Below are positions 57,303 through 64,000 of a stretch of 64,000 nucleotides of DNA, piece by piece; positions within the stretch are counted from its first letter, which is position 1, and each line of letters begins with the position of its first letter. This stretch comes from Jaapia argillacea MUCL 33604 (lineage: Eukaryota; Basidiomycota; Agaricomycetes; Jaapiales; Jaapiaceae), in NCBI GenBank assembly GCA_000697665.1, contig KL197716.1:852202-916201 (forward strand). The letters are read 5' to 3'. The translations under genes were made by a program, and so were the position numbers. The notes under the pieces are model-generated. The model searched no databases and had not been told where the DNA came from. It saw only the letters and a list, made by a program, of their open reading frames with translations.

Positions 57303-59274
57303 ATGGAGGTCATGGAACAATATTTTCGGAAAAACCCACAAAAGGTGAGTTGCGCAGAGCAGCTGAAGATCAAACATTGGGTCTGAATAGTTGTATCATT
57401 TCGAATGCAGACTATTGCGTCTGCGCGGAACGGGTCCTTGCCAGCCTGCGCTGTATTGGCCAATCTCTGGCAGGTGATCCCAGACGCCATCTCTCTCGGC
57501 GTTCTGGATGTGTTCTTCTGCCACCTATCCGAGAGTAAAGCACCTCTCCCGACCGCGGCAGAAGTCGACGATTCCGTTTTTGCGCTGCCGACCTTTTCGC
57601 TACTCGGTCTTAGTCGTATCGCCTCATTGCCTTCCGAGAAGGTGTTGGCCTTGGGTGACCGCATCATGGAGGCGTGGCCAGGCATCTTCAAGTGGTGCTC
57701 CTCCCTCTATCCTCCATCGATCTCGCCTCCCAGCGTAGTGGGAGATAAGAAGAGAGACTCTGCGACGCGAGCTATCTCGTTCTGCTGGTTCTCCATTGCT
57801 CAGAACCCACGTGTTCTCGAGTCGATGAGGACCACTCCCGGAGCTATAGAGCTAGCCACAAGGTTGTGGGTTCGAGAGGACACAATGAAAGTCCCTTCAG
57901 AAGTCATCTTTCCTGCTCCCTCGGCGCTATTGGACGTTCTGTTAATCCCACAGCAGTCCAAGATGCTTTCCCAGATCGTCCAAGCTTCGGAAGCATCGCC
58001 GTCTCACATTGCCAAACTTGCTGTAGCTCGGCTGACCGCAGCGAGCACGGCGACTCCCGTTGACCTGTATGGTATCAAGTATCACACGAACTTGATCTTT
58101 GGGTTGACCTGTAACCCGGATCATCCCCTCCAGGGTGCTTTCTTCAAAGCCAAAGTTATCATCGCTATGACAAAATCACTTGTTGCTGCTACCAAAGATG
58201 TCGACAACAAGGATCCACTCATCGCCTTTTCTATGGTCCGACTCTGCGCTTATCTCAAAACCTTCCTGGAAGCCACCGACGGCTTCAGGTTCATCTCACA
58301 GTCCCTCAACGCAGGCCTCTTAGTCGGATTAGCGTACTGTGGTACGCGGCTGAGCGACGTCACGACAGAGGAACGAGAAGTTATCATATCACTCATATCT
58401 AGTGTTGCGTCTCGCTATTTGGTTTATCACTCCGTCATTCGAGCCGCAAAGACCTCAATGCACACCGTCAAGATGGCTCACTTGACTCTGTATACCAAGG
58501 TCTTTGACAGTGTTTCGAGGGGGGCCTGGGAAAGCTTTCAGGCTTTGTTGGAAGATCGTGTTGAAATTAGTGATGGTTTTGACGAGTCTGAGAAACCGGA
58601 CCAAGGCTGTGCAAATTCAGAGGTATAGTACCCGATCTCTTTCATATGGCTTTCAATAAGTTTCCCACTTGCAGTGTACTGGGAGGCGCGTTCCTCGCGG
58701 AAGTCTGATGAAATGTGCAGGGTGCCAAACCGTTTTATATTGCTCGAAAACGTGCCAGATTTCAGACTGGAAGTGAGGTGATCACAAAAGTGTTTGTACA
58801 GTGGTGAAGCAGAACGCTGAAGGTACGCCGGGCGCCTTCATCTCAATCCCTACTCACTTGTCTGGCATAGATGCAAAAGCAACCGCCGAGAAGACGGGCG
58901 AGACGTATCCGTCGAAAGCGGATAGAAGTTTCTTCCAATTTCTCGTCATGTGCGACACCCAAATCCGGTTCGACGATCTTTGCCGGCAAGCTTTGCGCAA
59001 GTTCCCCAAGGAGCCACTCACATCTATGGTGGTCAAGATCGACTACACTGTGTTGCCTCCCGTCTTCACCGTCGAGCCCTTGTCGAAAGTGCAAAACCCG
59101 TATCCACCCTCGTCGAATATATATGCGTCTGGAGAAGCGGTAATCAGACAATCCCGCCAGCACCCAGAGTTTGGCACGTTGATAATTGGTTGCATTCCCG
59201 CTGGGCGGAGCAACACTTGGTTGATGTTCACCTTTGAGAATATCTGGAGTCGTGGGGTGACGGTGAGGCATTGA
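57303..59274 (+). pseudogene. MYND-finger paralogue C, stop in the finger
   Basis: The start is MEVMEQYFRKNPQK, followed by a 66-nt intron and a 400-codon open exon (NLWQVIPDAISLGVLDVFF). After the intron at about 58624-58674 the finger reads CTGRRVPRG, then MKCAGCQTVLYCSKTCQISD and WK. The next codon is TGA where D has CGG, followed in frame by GDHKSVC, so only one base separates it from an open finger. The C-terminal exon (about 58871-59274) is open: SFFQFLVMCDTQIRFDDLCR, then FTVEPLSKVQNPYPP and SNTWLMFTFENIW. Closest in C-terminal sequence to A and D. Confidence 0.72.
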
Positions 59275-59775
59275 TGAGTTTCACTAAATCCGTAGGCGAT
59301 TTTTCGGCCTCGGACTTGGAGGACGTTCAAGCTCTGTCGGCGCTTCGATGTTACATGTTACGATAATGAGACACAGTCGCACGACTCTTAGCAAGTAATC
59401 GTATCCATTCAGTTGGATCATACTTTATGCCTAGATGACGATCTTGTGTCAAGCTTCATTCCGTTCCAGTTGCTATTATTTAGTCGGATAGTCATGTCTA
59501 TGGGAGCTTGGGTGAGGAATTGGGTGAGGAACTCAACGCGGCATCAGGCCGCAAAGCTCCTGGGTGTAGGCGATGGGTGAGTACGTCGGCTCGCCCAAAA
59601 AACCGCCCCAGCCAACGGACGAAGCCATCGGCCGCACCCAAAGAAAGGGCGGTTATTATCCGCGGTAAGACAAAACGAACCGAATGTAAGGATATGCAGT
59701 ACAGCATGGGATACAGAGGCCCAACATGTCACAATTTCCAGAGGGAGTGAGACAGAGCATCGAGCTACATGGATG
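59275..59775. other. Spacer before the minisatellite
   Basis: No gene was found. A short direct repeat (GGTGAGGAA twice, about 59510-59531) and a G/C-rich tract at 59,595-59,660 stand out. Confidence 0.5.
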
Positions 59776-60480
59776 CCCGAAGTACCCACTACGTTAGCCC
59801 ATATACAAGGCTCGCAATAGGTCATGCCCGACATATGGGGAAGCGCGAGGGCTGCTGAAAGGTCTGGACAGCACGAAGACAGCCCGATGTACGGGACCTA
59901 CAAGAGGTGCCCAATGTATGGGTCTTACATACGTGGCCGATTTACGGGACTGTATAAGTGCACCTGGTGCACAGGTCTTATAAGGTATGCCCAAAGTCTG
60001 GGACTTCATCAGGCGGGCACAGGACTTGATGAATAAAGGGGTGCCCAATGAATGGGTCTTGTATATGGTGGGCCCGATGTACGGGTCTTATAAGGTGTGC
60101 CCGATGTATGGGTCTTCATAATGGTGGGCCCAAAGCACATGACTTGACGAATAAAGGGGTGTCCGATGTACGGGTCTTATACTAGGAATGTCCGATGTAC
60201 GGTTCTTATACGAAGAATGCCCGATGTACGGGACTTTGTCGAAATGATGCGAGAGATGCCCAACGCATGGGACGTAAAACGAGTGCCCGACGAATGTGGC
60301 TTACGAGGCGCGTCTGATTTACGCACTCGCTCGAAGCAATCCCTGACAGGTGCAAGGTGTGCGAGAGGAGGAACGCCCAACACATGGGGGAGGTGTGCCC
60401 GATATACGGGACTTTCGTCGAAAAGATGCGTGGTGAACAATACAAGTGGGCGCGCGGAGGAGCCGAGCCCAACGCACGAT
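59776..60480 (+). repeat. Degenerate palindromic minisatellite
   Basis: About 18-20 copies of a 27-29 bp unit, consensus core CCCGATGTACGGG followed by TCTTATAAGGTGTG. The core is an inverted repeat (arms of four bases, five-base centre). Clear cores start at 59827, 59883, 59910, 59963, 59990, 60044, 60073, 60100, 60162, 60220, 60259, 60376 and 60398. Arms change together: CCCG with CGGG, CCCA with TGGG, CCTG with CAGG. The array lies between copies C and D. Stretches with 27-bp spacing read as a nine-residue repeat (CPMYGSYKR-like), but the spacing is not kept in frame. Confidence 0.85.
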
Positions 60481-61268
60481 AGCCAGGAGGGGCTATGCCC
60501 TCATAGCTCACCGAGTTTGAACCCTAACAGCAACCAGCGTGTCGTGGCGAGGGAAAGGGATGGTGTGTCCACAGATGGACGGTGAGACTTCGGTAGCATG
60601 ATTGTACGGGTGTGTTGTCAGGTCGAAAGCCACAGCGAAGGAAGCAGAGGTTTAAAAGATTCCAAGCAAGGTTGAAGTGAAACAAAGAAAATATATAGAG
60701 TAGTAATAGCAGTCAATAATAGCCCCTGAAGGCTTGGAGCTAGCAAGAGACAGCCCGTCTCAACGGCGTCGTGTCGTTGAGGATTCGGAGAGAAAGCGAT
60801 TAGTGACACCGGTCACTCAGGTCACTCCGCTGAAGCCATGGATTCCGTGAACTTCTCGGTGCTCCATTCTAGGCAAGATGAGAGTAGCGCACGGGAGTCC
60901 CAGCCAGCTAGAGTCCGAGTCTACTGTTACTTACACCGTGTTCTCTCAATCCTTATTTCTGCCATTGCGCTATGGTGTGCCCGTGCGTGCATCATCGATA
61001 CTGGCTTCGAGTCTGGTGGTTCAGTGAAGTCCACGCACAGAACCGCTTGAACTGGCTCAAAAATGCGGCAGCAGCGAGGCCTTCCAGCCTGACCCTTAGA
61101 CTAAGCTCCATCGAGTCATGATCACGGTGTTTACTGGCAGAGTGCGTCCTACCCGTTTATTTTGCGTTTATTCTGAAGTCTCGTCGAGACTCGACATACC
61201 GTCCTCGTTCAATTGTAAAGTCTGACCGGATTTACTGAACCAGTCAATCAGCTCCAAGACGCTTAGAA
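60481..61268. other. Spacer between the minisatellite and copy D
   Basis: No gene was found. About 60855-60915 is a relic of the duplicated intergenic segment (TAGGCAAGATGAGAG, then GAGTCCCAGCC). The last 40 bases resemble those upstream of copy A. Confidence 0.55.
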
Positions 61269-63292
61269 ATGGATCTGCAGTGGCCATTAGATTTGGAACA
61301 GAATTTCAGGAGAAATCCACAACAGGTGAGCATGATCTCAGAGGTTCGTGCCGTCAGTTGTCTCATCCTCGACTGCAGAGTATTGTTGCTGCACACTTGG
61401 GCTCCTTGCCCGATTGCCTTGTCGTCGCCAGCCTCTGGCATTTGGTTCCGCGCGCCCTTACTCTGGGGGCATTGGAAGTTTTCTTTCATCACCTATCGGA
61501 GAGTAAAGCGCCACCACCTCCACCCGGCTGGTTCGCAGTCGACCATCGCCAATATGATTTGCACCTGATGTCGCTACTCGGGCTTGGCAGCGTTGGGCCG
61601 TTGGCCTCCAAAGACAACTCACCTTTAGGTGATCGTCTCATTCAGGCGTGGCCAGGCATCTTCAAGAGGTGCTCATTCCTATATCCACCTTCGATCTCGC
61701 CCCCCAGCGTCTTTGAAGATGAGCAGCGAGACTCGGTGACGAGAATCATCTCGTTCTGCTTGTTCTCGATAGCCCAGAACCTAAGAATGCTCGAGGTCAT
61801 CAGATCCACGCCTGGTGCTATCGAACTTGCCACGCGGCTGTGGCTTAGAGAGGATACGATGAAGCGCCCTCCCCAGGTCATCTTCCCTGCCCCATCAGCA
61901 CTATTGGACCATCTTTTAGTTCCACAGCAATTCGAAATGCTTTCTAAGATCGTCCAAGTGTCGGGAGCATCGCCATCCACCGTCGCCAAATTGGCCGTAT
62001 CTCGGCTGGTTGCTTCGAGCAAACCCACCCACCTCGACGCATATGGCGTCAAATATCATATCTACTTGATTTTTGGGTTGACATGTAATCCCGACCATCC
62101 CCTTCGAGACGCTCTCTTCACAGCCAACGTCATCGTCGCCGCGACGAATGCTCTTGTTGCAGTATCGAAAAAGGTTGACTGTGAAGATTTGGACGACACT
62201 GAGGATCCAGTCATTACGTTCACCATTTCCAGAATCTACGCTTATCTCACCACTTTCTTGGAAGTCACGGACGGTTTCACGTTCATCTCGCAGTCTATCA
62301 AGGCCGGTCTCTTGTTCTCATTGGCGTTTTGGGGTGCAAGGATGAACACCTCGTCGACAGAACAAGAGCGAGATCTCAGAATCTCACTCATCTCCAGCGT
62401 TCTCCCCCGATATCTGGTTTATCATTCCGTTCTTGGTGCCGCCAGCAGCTCGTTTCAGGCGATGAAGATATCTGGTCTGTTACAATTTACCAAGATATTC
62501 AGTGCCGATTCTAGGGAGCACTGGGACAGGTTTGAGGCTCTTTTGCAAGACCGCGTCCGGGCCAGCGATATTTTTGATGGGTTAGAGAAGGCGAAACGTG
62601 TTTGTGCAAATCCAAAGGTACAGTCCGTTATCGTTTCCATGCGTCCCCGGCCAACTAATTTCACCGCTTGCAGTGCATAGGGAGGGGTCCTATTCAGAAG
62701 AGTCTCATGAAGTGTGCGGGGTGCCAATCGGTTCTCTATTGCTCGAAGGCGTGTCAGAGTTCAGACTGGAAGCGGGGCAATCACAGGGGAGTTTGCAAAG
62801 CGTTGCAACAGCAACTTCAGGGTAAGATGTTAGGACCTCGTCTCGGTTCATTCTGATTTTTCTAGTACAGATGAGAAAGCAGGCGCTGAACGCACTGGTG
62901 AAGCCGAGCCATCAAAAACTGATCAGAGCTTCTTCCAGTTTCTGGCCGTGCGCGACACTAAACGCCGACTCAATCAACTCCGCCGGGTGGCCTTGCAGAA
63001 GTTTCCCGACGAGCCACTCACCTCGATGGTTGTAAAGATCGACTATACCACCCTGCCCCCCGTCTTCACGGTTGAGCCCTTGTCTACCGTGAAAAGCCCG
63101 TACCTGCCATCTTCACATAGATATAGGTCCATTGCATCTACCATTGAGCAATACCGCCAGAAACCAGAGTTAGGCACCCTGATTTTCGCATCCATGCCTA
63201 CAGGACGGAGCGATACCTGGTGTATTTGCAGCACTGGGAACGTCTGGTCCCAGGAGCTAGGCAAGTCCCGGGGCTCGGGAGTCGATAGCTAG
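61269..63292 (+). CDS. MYND-finger paralogue D, intact
   Basis: The only complete array member. Exon 1 is MDLQWPLDLEQNFRRNPQQ. Exon 2 encodes about 420 helical residues (LTLGALEVFFHHLSESK, PPSISPPSV, TFLEVTDGFTFIS). After an intron (about 62619-62673) comes a full MYND finger: CIGRGPI, then MKCAGCQSVLYCSKACQSSD and WKRGNHRGVCKALQ. All zinc ligands are present (Cys-x2-Cys, Cys-x3-Cys, His-x3-Cys). The last exon (about 62872-63292) is the C-terminal domain: FFQFLAVRDTKRRLNQLRR, FTVEPLSTVKSPYLPSS and SDTWCICSTGNVW. Total about 600 residues. MYND fingers bind proline-containing peptides. No SET domain is present, so it is not a SMYD methyltransferase. Function unknown. Confidence 0.85.
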
Positions 63293-63409
63293 TTCCGAAA
63301 GATAGGGATCCACCTCCTCTTTTGCGCACTTTCGTAATTTGCCAACATCAGATGTAGTGGTTTTTGGTGAATATGGCTTTCGACGTAAAGCTTCAAGCTT
63401 CACGTGTCT

Positions 63410-63751
63410 CATAAGGAGCCTTTGTCTCCAACAGTATTCACGCCACTCGCTTCCTTCACAAATCCGCATGAACGTGCTTTGGTTCATTATGCATACGGAG
63501 ATGCTTTGATACGGAGGTATCTCGACAATCCACAGAAGATGTGTCTTGTCGCCATACACATTCCATCAGGTCGTCGCGACACTTGGTGGATGTTTGAATG
63601 TGACAACATCGCCAAGTATGTCCAGCAGAGAGCCCAACGGATGAAGCTGGTAGCAGAGTACCGGGAGAACCACAAAGTACGAGGGACCTGGTCGAACAGC
63701 ACGCAGTATCTCACTCGAGATCGTAGTACTAGTGTTGGAAGTCCATTTTAG
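63410..63751 (+). pseudogene. Fragment of a B-type MYND C-terminal domain
   Basis: It reads KEPLSPTVFT, then FTNPHERALVHYAYGD and RRDTWWMFECDNIAKYVQQR, clearly a second copy of the end of paralogue B. About a dozen residues around the VPYGFSVEP block of B are missing. The stop codon after HKV in B is CGA here, so the frame runs on to a stop at 63749-63751. It abuts the 3' flank of copy D with no finger or helical domain, so it is a truncated copy. Confidence 0.8.
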
Positions 63752-64000
63752 GCAAGATGAGAGCCGCGCACGCGAGTCCCGCTGGCAACCAGCTGAAGGC
63801 TTACAATATCTCCAGAATCCGAACTCACATCGCCTAAATAACATTCTAATTCTGTCTGTTCTCGCTGGAACGATTACATACGCCTTCGACTTCATAGGAT
63901 CGATGAACTCAGAATGAAGACTTCTTGATATCGATGAAGGGCGGGCCTGGCATGTGGCTGTTGTGTGGTTCTAATGTGGCCTTTGCTAAGTATCGTCTTC
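63691..64000 (+). repeat. Duplicated intergenic segment, copy 2
   Basis: It matches 56932-57233 and reaches the window end at the position equivalent to 57233. In the first block, copy C starts 70 bases later. A further C-type gene is therefore expected just outside the window. Confidence 0.85.

Noticed and set aside
60500-60540. tRNA gene on the minus strand
   Set aside because: A GGGTTCAAA-like B box is present, but no A box or foldable acceptor stem sits at the right distance.
59824-60585. Protein with nine-residue CPMYGSY repeats
   Set aside because: The 27-bp units read in frame only at the start; later units are 29 bp or irregular, so the repeat is selected or spread as DNA, not as a peptide.
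1-64000. Transposons, LTR elements or virus-derived genes
   Set aside because: I saw no reverse transcriptase, integrase, transposase or capsid motifs and no long terminal repeats; the only large repeats are the MYND-array duplications and the minisatellite.

Overview
The window is nuclear DNA from a basidiomycete fungus, most likely Agaricomycotina. Genes are dense, most carry several 50-65 nt introns (GT-AG with CTRAC-like branch sites), and the set includes a white-rot/litter-type oxidative toolkit (DyP peroxidase, laccase, bicupin oxalate decarboxylase) plus fungal-only families. I see no tRNA, rRNA, CRISPR array, virus copy or recognisable transposon.

Left to right. 0-1.3 kb: 3' part of a decayed MYND-finger gene. 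1.6-3.4 kb (-): GET4 and a 65-codon two-exon reading frame. 4.1-5.8 kb (+): DyP-type peroxidase. 6.2-9.8 kb (-): single-pass Ser/Thr-rich membrane protein. 9.9-13.1 kb: no gene I can support. 13.1-15.0 kb (+): FAD-dependent monooxygenase. 15.2-17.3 kb (-): two fungal-specific uncharacterised genes. 18.0-22.5 kb (-): an Ecm11-like protein and a forkhead factor. 24.4-25.6 kb (+): THG1. 26.2 kb (+): an acidic unknown. 27.2-29.6 kb (-): UBP8, the SAGA deubiquitinase. 29.8-30.6 kb (+): HIT protein. 32.4-34.7 kb (+): oxalate decarboxylase. 34.8-38.9 kb (-): SAM-domain protein with a long disordered tail carrying repeated short motifs. 41.9-43.4 kb: a DUF6914-like gene and a small secreted protein. 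45.3-48.1 kb (+): laccase. 48.2-49.5 kb (-): TMEM53-like protein. 49.8-50.6 kb (+): GGQ-type peptidyl-tRNA hydrolase. 50.9-52.1 kb (+): aquaporin. 52.5-64 kb (+): tandem array of large MYND-finger paralogues (A, B, C, D and a fragment), interrupted by a palindromic minisatellite.

Collective roles. The peroxidase, laccase and oxalate decarboxylase act outside or at the cell surface on phenolics, dyes and oxalate, but they are interleaved with housekeeping genes and do not look like one regulated cluster. The most dynamic part is the right-hand MYND array: block A-B-C appears to have been duplicated as D-b'-(C' beyond the window), four of five copies are disrupted in or next to the MYND finger, and only D is intact. 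Reconstructing the splicing also exposed six GC-AG introns and a 10-nt micro-exon inside a catalytic motif.

All coordinates, splice sites and family calls come from reading the sequence and from memory of the families; no search was run.
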